A DNA stretch of 64,000 bases, from positions 62,001-126,000 of the forward strand of contig JACTAT010000151.1 of NCBI GenBank assembly GCA_014526335.1. Direction: 5' to 3'. Both the position numbers and the translations under genes were made by a program. Positions within the stretch are counted from its first letter, which is position 1, and each line of letters opens with the position of its first letter. The notes beneath the pieces are model-generated. The model saw only the letters and a list, made by a program, of their open reading frames with translations, searched no databases and was not told the DNA's origin. Positions 1 to 10,265 of the stretch are shown in pieces. The DNA is from Chrysaora quinquecirrha (taxonomy: Eukaryota > Cnidaria > Scyphozoa > Semaeostomeae > Pelagiidae).

Positions 1-1897
1 ATCAGTGAAAGTCAAACTGCAGAAAGCCACAGCACCCAACCAAACTTTCATCTTATTGTTGACAATTGTCATCTGAATATAAAAACAAGAACCACCAGTA
101 GGCTACAAACAGGAAAGGATATGCGTATGTTTATAGGATTGCTTGAATTTGGATATCACAAAGAAAATAAAACTAGTGCTGCTACTTTTGTTCCAAACTT
201 GAAAGATAATGAAGCCTTAAGGAAGAAATTCAAATATATTGTTGGAAATGTTCTCATCAAACATAATGATGAAGTTGCATGGATGAGAAAATTCGTTCCT
301 GCACAAATGCATCATGAAAATACAGATCTTACAAAAAGGAAATCTGAGGTAATTTTAATCGATTTTTTAAAGTTTCTTTGTTTGTTTACATGCTTTTGTT
401 TCCCACCAAAAATACTCAAGCCATTTTTTTAATTTTCTGTTATCTGGGCTAATTATTAGGTTATACCACTTGGTGTTTTGAAGAAATGGGAGAACAACTC
501 TTCTGAAATAATCGATATTATACAATATGCACATGGTTTTGTACAACAAAGTTAAACAGAGCATCCCTTGCCAACATTCTTTGGCGGTGCTGTTCTGACA
601 GTGGAGATAGTACTAAATGGAATCAAAGACATAAGTAATTCTGAGAGCCCAAAGGCCAGGCTTTCAGGCATAATACCTTCTTTAGAAGACTTTCATACTT
701 TTGGAAACTTTTTAAGTGTATGTTTAATGTCTGATGTAGTCTGCATTTCATTGCCTTTACATTATCATTCAAAGAAAAGTGTTCTCTTCTTATATGCAAG
801 GTAAACATATTGTTTTTTCTCTTAAAAGGTTGTGTGGAGAATATTGATGAACAGAGAAAGTGTTGGTGACATTGGAACACTTTTTCAAGCCAGACATTCT
901 TGAATGCAAAAAATACACCAATGGACCCTATGAATGACCCTGATGCAGCCTATGACTTCATCAGTGACTATACAGATGCCTTAATTCTGTCCTGTTTTCA
1001 TCTGGCTACTGAGAATTTTCCCCAACTAAGCGGATTAGCAATGGAGCAAGGAGAGATATGCAACTCAATACTTGACAGAATTGTTGATGAGTTTGCAATA
1101 CCAAAGATGCCTGATATTGAAAAAAAACAGATCCAGAATATACATGCCCGTATTTCAAGAAGAAATATCAACGCATCAAAACATTTACAAAGCATGTTTT
1201 ACAAAAGCACAACAGAGATAAAGAAGATAAACTAGTTCAACTATTCTTGTAATGCTTTGGCACTTGGGCTTCTCATCAAAAATTTTGCAGATGTTAGAAA
1301 GCTGGGAGATGGTAAGAGAATAATACACCTATACAAATTCTTGTTATTGTTTTTCAAGCTAAAAGCAAGAAATAAGTATTCTTACTACAGTCTTTTCACA
1401 TTGGCACACAAGTATACCATCTTCTTTCTCCTAAATTGGCACAGGAGTAAGTCTGGAATAGAACTAATAACACCAAAGGAAAGAAAGATTCCAATGTTGA
1501 AAATGACAGAACATGTGAACATCGTGTTAAGACCTTCAAATGAGACTGGAAATCTTTTCAGGGGAAGGTAACATCTACTTCTGTTGAGAGGGCCAGTTGT
1601 ATCTATTACTTAATGAACAAATTAATGAAGAAATATGATGAAGAAGCTAAAATCAAGCAGTCTTCAGGCAAACACACAAAGCCGTGCAGGAATACAGATA
1701 TCAAAGAACTTGCTAAACACTATGTGAATCGTAAAATTTTCACATTTATCCCCCAAAGAAGCCACAGAAATTTTGCTGGCTTCAAAAGAAATTTACTTGA
1801 ATCACTGGATCATTTACTTGAATCACAATTTATCAAATGGATCAATAACAAGACAAAAAACTTCGAACAGTATCAGTTTTTAAAACATATCAATTAA
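1..1897 (+). pseudogene. DUF6589-like protein gene, 5'-incomplete and broken
   Basis: The frame is open from base 1, so the N-terminus lies outside the window. Exons can be followed by splice sites: 1-348 (donor GTAATT at 349), about 460-716 (acceptor TTATTAG, donor GTATGT), then about 829 onward (acceptor CTTAAAAG). Pieces that look like the DUF6589 family: LIVDNCHLN near the start, IPLGVLKK, the stretch around ARLSGIIPSLEDFH, VVWRILMNRES, and the C-terminal half at 900-1897 (ALGLLIKNF, RRISRRNIN-like region, LLNWHRSKSG). There is an in-frame TAA at 553-555, frameshifts near 900 and 1235, and a stop at 1569-1571. Seen: the exon order and the breaks. Known: this family is abundant in cnidarians and has no established function. 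Inferred: a decayed copy, although single-base sequencing errors could account for some breaks. Confidence 0.6.
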
Positions 1898-2049
1898 CAG
1901 CAATACAATGCAATGTATATAATTTTTGTAAGTATTTGCATAAGCATGTTCCCACAAAAAAAGATTTTCAGATAAAGGGGAAATAGGGGATGCCATGATA
2001 ATGGCAAGGAAGGGATTAGGCGACTGATACGGTTAATCATTCATGCTTT

Positions 2050-3044
2050 GTGGGTATCTCCATGCATGTTACAAATGGCATCATTCAGATCAAGAGAGAA
2101 ACAGCTGGCAACTTCCAAGTTACTCTGCGAATAATGGATCAAAGGAAAATATCATTTAAACCACTTGAAAATAAAATTTCTCAATACATACGGCAAACAA
2201 GAGAAGAACCAACTCATTTGCGCACAGCTGAAGAAGGTATTCAAGATTCACAAATTGAAACATCGAAGCTGGTTGATTTTTTTTTTGGGTTCTCTTACGC
2301 ATTTACTCGGATACTGTTCCAAGCTGGAAAGGCTTCAATTATCTTATCCATCCATATACCAACGAAAGAGTTCACAAGATAAGCTACTTACCAGCAATTG
2401 ATCAATCGCCAACAAAGTTAGACACAGTACTGGAGCTACTTTGCCAATCCAAGGAGAAGGCTGAAAAAATTTGACTCAAAGAAACAGACGTAGTACTTGA
2501 TCAAGCAATATATGTCAAAGCATGCGAGGTAAGTAGATAAACCGAACTTTTTGTATTATGTTTTCTCCTCACTTTACTGTTATGTTATTAGTTACTAAAT
2601 TCTTTGACTTAGATACTGATGAACCCAGACAACAAAGATTTGAAAAACTTTATCGTGCTTCGCATGGGCGCGTTTCACACGTCTTGCCTCTTCATTGCAG
2701 TGATTGGAAAGAGGTTCAGCGATGCTGGTTTAAGAGATTGGATTATTGAAGCAGATTTACTTGGTAAGTGAAAATATGTTAAATCTTTGCATGGGAAAGT
2801 TTTGATCTTCTGAGAACTTTATATTACTTTCTTTTGTTGATTTTCAACTCTAATTTATAGGCACAGGATCGATTGAACTAACGCTCAACGGAAAACATTA
2901 TAATCATGCAATGCGAGTCTTGGAATATATACGATGCCCTAACACGTTGTAAAATTGATCGCTTTGACAACTGGTTGCAGGAAAAAAACATAAGTGTCTC
3001 GAACATCTCACATCAACATTTGAGTTCCAACAATGCAAACAGAA
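2050..3044 (+). pseudogene. Unnamed cnidarian-type multi-exon gene (AFHTSCLF...GKRFSDAGLRD family), broken
   Basis: Exons can be traced: about 2364-2528 (containing LPAIDQSPTKLDTVLE and VVLDQAIYVKA, donor GTAAGT at 2529), 2613-2764 (MGAFHTSC, IGKRFSDAGLRD, donor GTAAGT), and about 2862-3044 (LNGKHYNHAMRV, then DALTRCKIDRFDNWLQ in another frame, donor GTGAGC). I recognise this conserved set as a repeatedly seen uncharacterised family of cnidarian genomes, often predicted beside DUF6589-like genes, but I cannot name a function. A stop interrupts the first exon (after SKEKAEKI), and a one-base shift separates HAMRV from the last exon. The opening piece 2050-2279 is in an open frame but its assignment is uncertain. 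Confidence 0.5.
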
Positions 3045-3380
3045 GGTGAGCATTGCCCCATTAGCCAGAAATTCTTAATCAAGAACTTCTACCAAATGAA
3101 TCAAAGTCTCTTCGAATTAGAATCAAATTCATATATTGAGGATGATTTTCAATTTATTTTTCAGCCATGCTTAGACAATTTTTTGTCAGTCATCGATAAT
3201 GATGAATTTGTTGACTTGATTGGACATCATACCAAGGTTTTGAAAGATAAGATTGATTTTGGTGTTCTCTGTGTATTTCATCATAAGGTTTTCTTTATAT
3301 CACAATGTGTTGTCTCTTTCTGTACTTCACATGAATCAACAGTACTGTTTGCCGTCTACAATGTCTTAGTTTCTACTTAA
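3033..3380 (+). CDS. Unrecognised ORF, acidic, possibly a polymerase-gene leader or exon of the gene before it
   Basis: A 115-residue open frame overlapping the last splice donor of the upstream gene. Its composition is hydrophobic/acidic with no motif that I know (DNFLSVIDNDEFVDLIGHHTKVL in two parts). It ends in a Cys/Phe-rich stretch that looks like intronic translation. It may be an exon of the upstream gene or of the DNA polymerase gene that follows; nothing in the sequence decides this. Confidence 0.2.
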   Translation: MQTEGEHCPISQKFLIKNFYQMNQSLFELESNSYIEDDFQFIFQPCLDNFLSVIDNDEFVDLIGHHTKVLKDKIDFGVLCVFHHKVFFISQCVVSFCTSHESTVLFAVYNVLVST

Positions 3381-3470
3381 CCTCTAATTAGATTACAGTT
3401 AAATCATATGTTAGCGTCATTTGTGCCTGGGCCCTTCCTCTTTCCCGCAAATTAATGATGCTAATTCTGC

Positions 3471-4632
3471 AATTTTCAAACTGAATGAAGATCCTGATAA
3501 ATTAGTCGCTAAATTGGTCCAGCAGCTCTTAGAATTACAAGTTCAAAAATCAAAAACTAGCTTTGCAAAGCACAGTGCTTTACTAGATGAAATTTAACAT
3601 TTCTTCTTCGACAAGAAACTTGTATTACTTGCTGAAGACAAAGTATTTTATCATTTTGATGAATTAAAATATATGTCCAATGAAGATTTTGTTGGCATTA
3701 ACGATAAAATAATGAAAGAATTAACTAAAGAGCAATGTATCTCAATATATACATTGAGAAATATAGATGTTACAGAACCTTTAGAAGAAGAAGATGATGC
3801 AGCTTGGTATACTATACAAGATCTTATATTGTCCTCTCCAGAATATGATTTTGAGGAAATTTACGAACATGAAGTTTTTGTTGATGATGAAGACGAGGAA
3901 ATTTTAACAGACTTTATTAATGAAAATGAAAATAATCCAGATCTCGAAAACCAAATTGCTTGTCAAAAAAAACATTAGTTATTAAAGCGTTAAGATATCG
4001 CATGATGGCAGTGATAAAGACATACTCTACACATTTTGAAGCATATCAAAAGTTATTCAATGAGTGTGTTACATTACCTATTTTCAGTTTCAATAGCAGT
4101 GGATATGATTTACCATTAATGGCAAGTTGGCTATTTCCTGAAATGTTAAAAAAGAAGGGCTGGCAGCCTAGAGCAATAAAAAATGGAACTAAATATAAAT
4201 CAATTGATTTTGATTTTACATTTCATTGCAATGCATCTTTTCCACATCAAAGTGAACAATCAAATATGACAAGGCGATTACGATTTCTTGACATCTTAAA
4301 TTTTCTGGCGGCTGGTTACAATCTCGATACATTTATCAAATCATTTACTAACGGTCAAATTGAGAAATCATTTTTTCCATATGAATATCTTGATTCATAT
4401 GATAAATTATATATTGACGGTTTGCCAGCATATGATAGTTTTGTTAGTTCCTTACAACAAAATCAAAATACTTTAGAAATCCAATATAGCAAATTTGAAC
4501 AAGAATTAAGTTGTATTAAAAAAGATAAAAACTATTCTAGCTATAGCAGACAAGAAATTGAACAAGAAGCTTTAAAACGTTTAAAATGGAAGAAAAAACC
4601 TTTGACTGGAATGGAAAATTATGACAACTTGA
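3471..4632 (+). pseudogene. Family B DNA polymerase (protein-primed, DNA_pol_B_2 type), exonuclease-domain fragment
   Basis: The reading frame can be followed from about 3471 through one in-frame TAA (about 3595) to 3975, then in a second frame from 3960 to about 4632. The second part carries FNSSGYDLPLMASWLF, which fits the Exo II region (FNSxxYDLxL), followed by LRFLDILNFLAAG, which fits the region after it (LLDIMNFL), and FFPYEYLDSYDKL, all in family order. PLTGMENY is typical of the end of this segment. The palm motifs (SLYPS, YxDTDS) are absent because the frame stops where a CaRF-like exon starts. This polymerase type is carried by Polinton/Maverick-like elements and related virus-like elements in animal genomes; which one cannot be said here. 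It is a truncated, inactive remnant. Confidence 0.65.
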
Positions 4633-6928
4633 AAAATGACAGCCGAAGTACGAAGGCATTTGAACAATATTGTAGAGAATGAGCTTTTTCCTGCAAACCA
4701 GCCCCCATCCCTTTCCAGCAGACGCTACCATCCGACAGACAGTGACATAAGGAACATCCTCAATGCATCTTGGACTGGCCAAAGAAAGGCTCCAGATGAC
4801 CAGATAAACCTGGAAATTATTTGCACTGAATGGAAAGCGACGAATCCATCAGATTTTATATTCTATCGAGTAAGATTTTTTCCTATTACTTCGTGACTAC
4901 TTCAAAATGTACGTTGCGCCAAGTTTGGCTGCACACATTTTTATGCAATAAATTTGTTTCCAATAGAGCACGAGTCTATTGAAAGCAACGAGTCTAGCAA
5001 GTAAAACTTATTTCTTTTTATACTTATCTATAAATAGTTTTTGAGTAGTACCATACTTCAAAATTGCGATGAACGCAGAAACATTGTAACTTTAAACTTA
5101 GAACCAACTTAAAACTTTACTTGGGGTACTTTAAACCTTTCCCGTCTGAAACTCTCCACAGTACAAAAATCAGAAACAGACCGAAACTATTTGGGTGAAT
5201 TCATACACAGATGCCCATCGAAATGCACCAGTCAATAAAGTGAAGCAAGACTGCTACTGTGTTTTAAATAACAATCAGTACAGCACATACAAAAGCTTGC
5301 ACATATGCAGTGAAATGTGTCCGCTATTCGTCACAAGCTTATCTATGAATATTTTCAACTCTTTTAGCCTTCAAATCAAAATAGTGACAATAGTGGAAAA
5401 TTTTTGTTTGTTTACCAATCTACATGGATGAAATGCTTTTTGCTATTATTTGGGCAGGAGATGTGTTTAATGGATGCCACCTACAGAACTTGCAGGTGAG
5501 TACATCATATACTTAAGATACAAAAACATGTGAGTAAAATAAGATCAAAATATCAAGATAGGCACATTATAATGTCTTTTAATGTGCTTTTCACACAGGT
5601 ATGCCTTGCCTCTGTTTTTCTCTGTGTTTGATCAAACATTGCTTATGTTGTTGTAGCAGTATTCATGCCTGAAACGAGGATAAAGAGTCCCTCTCAGAAG
5701 TAGTAAGTATCATCAAAGAAGGAAATGTGTTATGGAGTCCAAAAAACATGATGGTTGATTTCTCTAGCAGAAATTTGGGCAATAGAGCAATGTTTCCCAA
5801 GTAAGTTTCTTCGGCATATTTACACTACAAATTAATTGTCTTCTTAAAATTATCAGTTGTATAAAGCCAATAAAACTTAATTGGGAATATAATTCAATTT
5901 CAGTTCATTGAATATTATATTAAATAATATTATACTATAATATTATTTAATAACATAATATAAAGACATAATATAACAAGTATAACGACTTGTGTTAATT
6001 CTTAGATTGAACCTCAACACAGACCTCAGTATACATGAAGAGAGTTAAAAAGCCCCTCACACTAATGTGATGTAGAAAACCATCCTTGACAAGGAAATCT
6101 TTTTGTTAGAAATGGAATCCCAATAGACCTTTTAGACGAGATAAATTTTGCTTAGCAAGGCTAATTTATTGATCCTCATACAAGTAAATGGAATGTCTTT
6201 TTTTTTAGGAACACACATTCATGTATGCGATTTTCATTTTGAAAAAGCGTGGAACGAGTGGATGTCTAAGACATGTCATGGTGTATCAGTAGAGAAAGGA
6301 GAGGTTCTTGGCTATTTGCGTAACGTTGACAAAAGCGCGAATAAGCAAATCCTGGAGAAAAATATCCAAGCCGTAAGAAAAAGTGAGCCATGGAAAAACT
6401 CAGAACAGCTACAGAAGTACTATGATGAATTCTAGGGGCCTGTATCTAGCTGTAAGCCAGTACCTCTTCACAAAAGTTAGCTTTACATGGAAAGGCAGAA
6501 TAAGCTGACAGCAGAACTCTGTTCTATGTAAAGCAATCTAGCGACAATTAGCACATTTTGATGAATGAACCATAGTCAGTAACCAAAACCAAGTTCACAA
6601 AAGACTAAGCTTAGTTTTTACATTCTTTCCGGAAATAGCTCTAGAAACACAGCAGCTTTATTGCATCATCAATATTATAAATCAACAGCTGTAGGAAATT
6701 TATTTAATCTCATTTTATTGGAATAGGTTAAAGCCCTGGCTGCTTTCCCCCAAAACACCCATTTAATCGAGAAATGTTAAGATAAACATAAATGGATAAG
6801 GCATTTCTGAATAAAATTATATTTTTTTAACAGAAGTGGGTGCGTTTTTACTGTGATGAATCACTTAGAGTAGCTATCTACACAAATAATGGCATAGAAC
6901 CACAATTTTTGCCAGAAAGTTACAAGAA
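4633..6928 (+). pseudogene. MULE-type transposase gene, 5' part: CaRF-like domain and DDE/MULE exons
   Basis: The first exon (about 4633-4869, donor GTAAGA) reads AEVRRHLNNIVENELF, RRYHPTDSDIRNI and NPSDFIFYR, as in calcium-responsive transcription factor-like proteins of invertebrates. Downstream exons match MULE transposases: 5458-5495 (EMCLMDATYRTCR, with the first catalytic Asp in LMDATY), from 5599 (RYALPLFF then AYVVVAVFMPE in another frame), about 5703-5800 (IIKEGN, MMVDFSS), 6209-6435 (VCDFHFEKAWNEW, the CDFH block) and 6834-6928 (KWVRFYCDESLRV, TNNGIEPQ). All have GT/AG borders. Frameshifts and stops in the 5.6-5.75 kb region show decay or base-calling errors. The gene appears to resume at 16864, after a very long intron. 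The fused CaRF-MULE-SWIM architecture is known from cnidarian predictions; whether it is a transposon or a domesticated gene is open. Confidence 0.65.
6436..6833 (+). other. Intron of the MULE-type gene
   Basis: Non-coding stretch between the CDFH exon and the TNNGIE exon, ending at the acceptor TTTTTTTAACAG. No repeat or gene was recognised in it. The frame of the upstream exon runs to a TAG at 6433, so either the exon ends earlier or a break is present. Confidence 0.35.
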
Positions 6929-7229
6929 GTAAGTATGCATACTTGAAAAATCATATGCACTTTGCAAAGAAGCTTTCCAGGGAATACATTTCACCTTTCT
7001 GCGATTTTGGTTAAAATTTCGTGAAAATAAATGGCGTGTAACATTCTAAAATACAAATTTCAAAACGTTTATTCTTGGGAACGGATCTTTGCCAAGATTG
7101 TCGCAAATTTTTATCACTGAAATAACCAATTTGAAAACTTCTTTCCTAAACAGGATATATTTATATAAAGATGAACAAAAAGAAAGACGACCAGGAATAT
7201 GTACAATTATAATTCTCAATTCCCAACTA

Positions 7230-7254
7230 GTTTCGACCTTATGGTCATCATCAG
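7230..7254 (-). ncRNA. Hammerhead-ribozyme-like core in the PLE 3' region
   Basis: Read on the minus strand this is CTGATGA, U, a GACC/GGUC stem with an AUAA loop, then GAAAC. These are the invariant catalytic core segments CUGANGA and GAAA joined by a closed helix II. PLEs are known to carry hammerhead motifs in their terminal repeats, which supports the reading. I could not build a convincing stem III and cleavage triplet by eye, so activity is not claimed. Confidence 0.45.
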
Positions 7255-7999
7255 GAGAATGAGTTAAACTACAACAATTTAGATTTTACAATGTGTTTGT
7301 TAATATGACGTTTAATTACTTGTTAAATCTGACTCTGACATATTGAACGAAAGGTCATAGGCCACAGAGGAAAAAAGAATCATAAAATGAATTGAAGGGC
7401 CATTCGGATTTCCCAACATATTGTTTAGAACAATGTGTGCATTCTAGAAGGTAAATAAGTTTTTGCTTCTGCAGTCAGAATCGTGGAAAATTTTAAAGGT
7501 ATTTTTTGTTGTAAAGCTAGCAAATGAATTAGTTGATTTTATATAGTTGCAGCATAGGCTGTTTCTGATATTACAAGGCTTACAAAATTTAACAGTTTTC
7601 ATAGTCGGTTCCTTGCGGATTGCTTTGTTATTAAGTATCTTGTTGCTTCCTATCAATTCTTTTATGTTCTTAAGTCGACGGTAGGCTACCATACCTGGTT
7701 CTTGAAAAATATCACTGAAGTTTGGTTTCAGTTTAAGGATGTCCCAGCAGTTTTGATTATACGACTTAGAGGTGGAAGGGTTTTATTGAATGTAGTTATA
7801 AGCGGGATTCGGTTTGATGTTTCTTTTAATTTCAATTTCAAGGTATCTTTTCTTGGCTTAGCAATAGCATCCTTAATCTTATTGTCAACTAGGTTTTGAG
7901 GATAGCCACGTGCCTTGAAATGTTGTTTTAATTGGTTGCTGTGTTTATATAATTCATTATTCTCACTGGATGAAAATCTCTGAATTCTTGCATGAGGCT

Positions 8000-8285
8000 A
8001 AGATAGCATCTATAGGATCCCCTGGGGGGCATTTTGTGGCTTTCTGGCGCTCTCTAGAGGGGTTTGGAAGAGTATGAAATCATAGCGCGTGGCATAATGC
8101 TCTTCAGCAGCGATCAATATCAAGTGAAGAACGTTCCTCCTCTCCTCCCGCAGGGACGGTTTTGCAGCAAAGCCTCCTTCGCACTTTCCATATCTTAGAC
8201 AATTTTAAAGGAAGAGAGCTGAATCCAGTGAAAATAGAGTACTATTTTCAGAACAGATCCTTCTTAGTCTCATTGCTTGTGAATA
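8000..8285. other. Unidentified approximately 280-bp insert inside the PLE reverse transcriptase
   Basis: PLE similarity on the minus strand stops after HPKHLKK (about 8285) and resumes with RIQRFSSSENNELY (about 8000). The intervening DNA is more GC-rich than its surroundings (runs such as CCCCTGGGGGG and CTCCTCCCGCAG) and encodes nothing recognisable. Limits are approximate and no clear target-site duplication was found. Confidence 0.4.
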
Positions 8286-9538
8286 TGGTTAACTTTCTTG
8301 AGATGTTTTGGGTGAGAGGATTGAAAGTGGAGATAGTTGTGAGCGAGCGATTGGTTCACTAGGAATTCGTTAAGTTTTGTTTCTCCCCCTGTGTAGATAA
8401 GGATTATGTCATCGATGTATCTAGCGTAAAAAAGGCAGTCTTCTTTTATAGCAGGGTAAATAAGAATTTCTTCAAATTTTCCCATGTAGATAGTTGCGTA
8501 TGAAGGGGCTGCAACTGTGCCCATGGCACAACCTTTTATTTGTAAAAAGTGTCTATTAAGTTATTCATGTAAGAAGTTATTCAGTGTTAGTATGTGGTTC
8601 ATGAGGGTTGTTATTTCTTCAGTTTGAGGTTCTTTTACGGTTCTATTATTAAGACATTCTTTCAAAGCCAATAAGCCCTCGTTGTGTTTGATGTTAGAGT
8701 ACAAAGATTGAACATCCATTGATACTAGAATTGTATTTTTTGGTAAGTTTTTGATGTTTTTAATTTTGTTTAGGAGATCTGTGGTATCACGTATATAGGA
8801 CTTGACTTTTTCTGCTAAGGGCTGTATGTAGTGGTCGACGTATTTTGATAATTTGGTTGTATGACAGTTAATTGAAGAGATTACTGGACGTCCAGAGGTA
8901 TTCTTTTTATGTATTTTAGGTAAGAGATAAAACCGAGCAGGCTTTACATTAATTGGTTTCAGTGTTTCAAATGTTTCCTTGTCAATTAATTTATTAGAAA
9001 CCATATCTGCTAGTGAATTTATTACTATCTTTTGATAATCTTCAAAGGGGTCAGTTAAGAGTTCTTGATAAAATTCTCTATTGTTTAATTGGTTATTAGC
9101 TTCTGTAAGATATTCTTCAATACCCCAGATAACGGTAGCACCACCTTTACCTGCTCTGGTTATAATCAAGTCTTCCCTTTGCATCAAAGTCTTAAGGGCT
9201 TCGCGTTGTTTTTTGGTAAGATTGTCTTTAGATAAATGTTCCTTATCGTGGTTTTTAGTGTCCTGTTTAATAGCTATTTCGAAGGTTTGGATAGTAGCGT
9301 CTATGTTTTGGGGTGTAAATGAAGTAAATATTTCTTTTAATACTTGTAAAATTGTTTGTTTGTAATTCAATAATGAAAATTTTTGAATTTTATCATACCA
9401 GGTGGACAAGAATGCTTCGTCGTGATTTCCAATTGAAGGGTCAAGCTCTATTCTGAAATTAGTAGGGATCAATTTATCCTTAACACAAGTTTTTAGATAT
9501 TCTAAGTGCGATTCGTATCGGGTGACTTTATTGATTTT

Positions 9539-9540
<2 letters not shown>
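8270..9540 (-). pseudogene. Penelope-like reverse transcriptase
   Basis: The main frame starts within the (TA)n run (an artefactual YIYI repeat), so the true start is internal, at or after the RKINKVTRYESHL stretch. Motifs in order: ITRAGKGGATVIW, YLLPKIHK (the KIHK signature of PLE RTs), GRPVISSIN, VSMDVQSLYSNI (first catalytic Asp) with NIKHNEGL, then after a frameshift near 8560 KGCAMGTVAAPSYA and FYARYIDDIILIY (catalytic IDD). YxNIPHxEG, KIHK and RYIDD together separate PLEs from LINE and LTR RTs. The chain continues as LHFQSSHPKHLKK and is then broken by a foreign insert. It is presumably non-functional. Confidence 0.8.

Positions 9541-9597
<57 letters not shown>
9541..9597. repeat. (TA)n microsatellite
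   Basis: About 57 bases of alternating TA, directly upstream of the PLE coding region. It generates the false YIYI run at the N-terminus of the open frame. Confidence 0.95.
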
Positions 9598-9599
<2 letters not shown>

Positions 9600-9605
<6 letters not shown>

Positions 9606-10265
9606 CTGTAGTCCAATATACTGTTCACTGGTATAAATGCTTACTCACTGTCGTGCTTATATAGCAAATCTCGAATAGAAAAATTTACATATATTGTATA
9701 CATGTGTATATTATACAGAACGTAAGAAAACATGGGTGGGTTGTATGCATTTGTGCCTGCCCTAGATCTCAATGGACAGAGAAAATAATTTGTTCATCAT
9801 CTCTAATGAACACATATGCCCCTAGTGTCCAGTTGGGGGAATGAGATCGTGTAGTTCATTTTGCAAGGATCTTGTAATGTTCAACTCTAAAGGCCATAGT
9901 TCACTCATAATGTCCTTAGAGGACATTTTGTACAATGAAAGCAGCGGACCCTTCAGAATGAACTACGTGGTCTTTCTGGGTGTCCTGTATTCCCAGAGTT
10001 CCCTCCTTGGCTTTTGGTGTATGCAGATACTCGCGTCTTTCGGAAACACATCAAACTCTGTGGTCATTCTGGATGCCCTGTATCCCTAGAGTTCTTTCAT
10101 AGCCACTTGGTGTATGCACATGTTTTTAATAATATTATCTCAGCTATTTGTTTACATTAAGTTGTCATGAGAACGTTTGCTTGCTTTTGATTGCAAAAAT
10201 TGAAGGGGATTGACCAAAATTAATTGTTTCAATAAAATAAGATGAAATTTTTTTTCAATTGATGG
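9600..10265. other. Intergenic stretch between the PLE and the recombinase gene
   Basis: Contains a short plus-strand open frame at 9841-10089 with no recognisable motif, and AT-rich DNA. The phrase around GTCCTTAGAGGACATT is a short palindrome. No gene or element end could be identified. Confidence 0.4.

Larger units (their letters stand above)
7195..9590 (-). mobile_element. Penelope-like element (PLE), degraded, with RT, GIY-YIG start and hammerhead-like core
   Basis: Minus-strand element lying in the long intron of the MULE-type gene. It contains the reverse transcriptase (8270-9540), a connector (about 7700-8000), the beginning of a GIY-YIG-like domain with a Cys-rich approach (about 7390-7600: CKPCNI, FLECTHC, KQYVGKSEWPFN), and a 3' region with a hammerhead ribozyme-like core at 7230-7254. 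It begins next to a (TA)n run at 9541-9597. Several frameshifts and stops, plus an unrelated approximately 280-bp stretch inside the thumb region (about 8000-8285), show that it is dead. Confidence 0.7.

Noticed and set aside
3033..3380. Assignment of this ORF to the DNA polymerase N-terminus
   Set aside because: No motif supports it, and a splice donor of the upstream gene overlaps its start; left unassigned.
5930..5985. AATATTATTTAATA-type palindromes as a possible element end
   Set aside because: Simple AT-rich sequence inside a MULE-type intron; no partner repeat found.
9541..9628. N-terminal YIYI run as part of the PLE protein
   Set aside because: It is translation of a (TA)n microsatellite; the real start must be internal.
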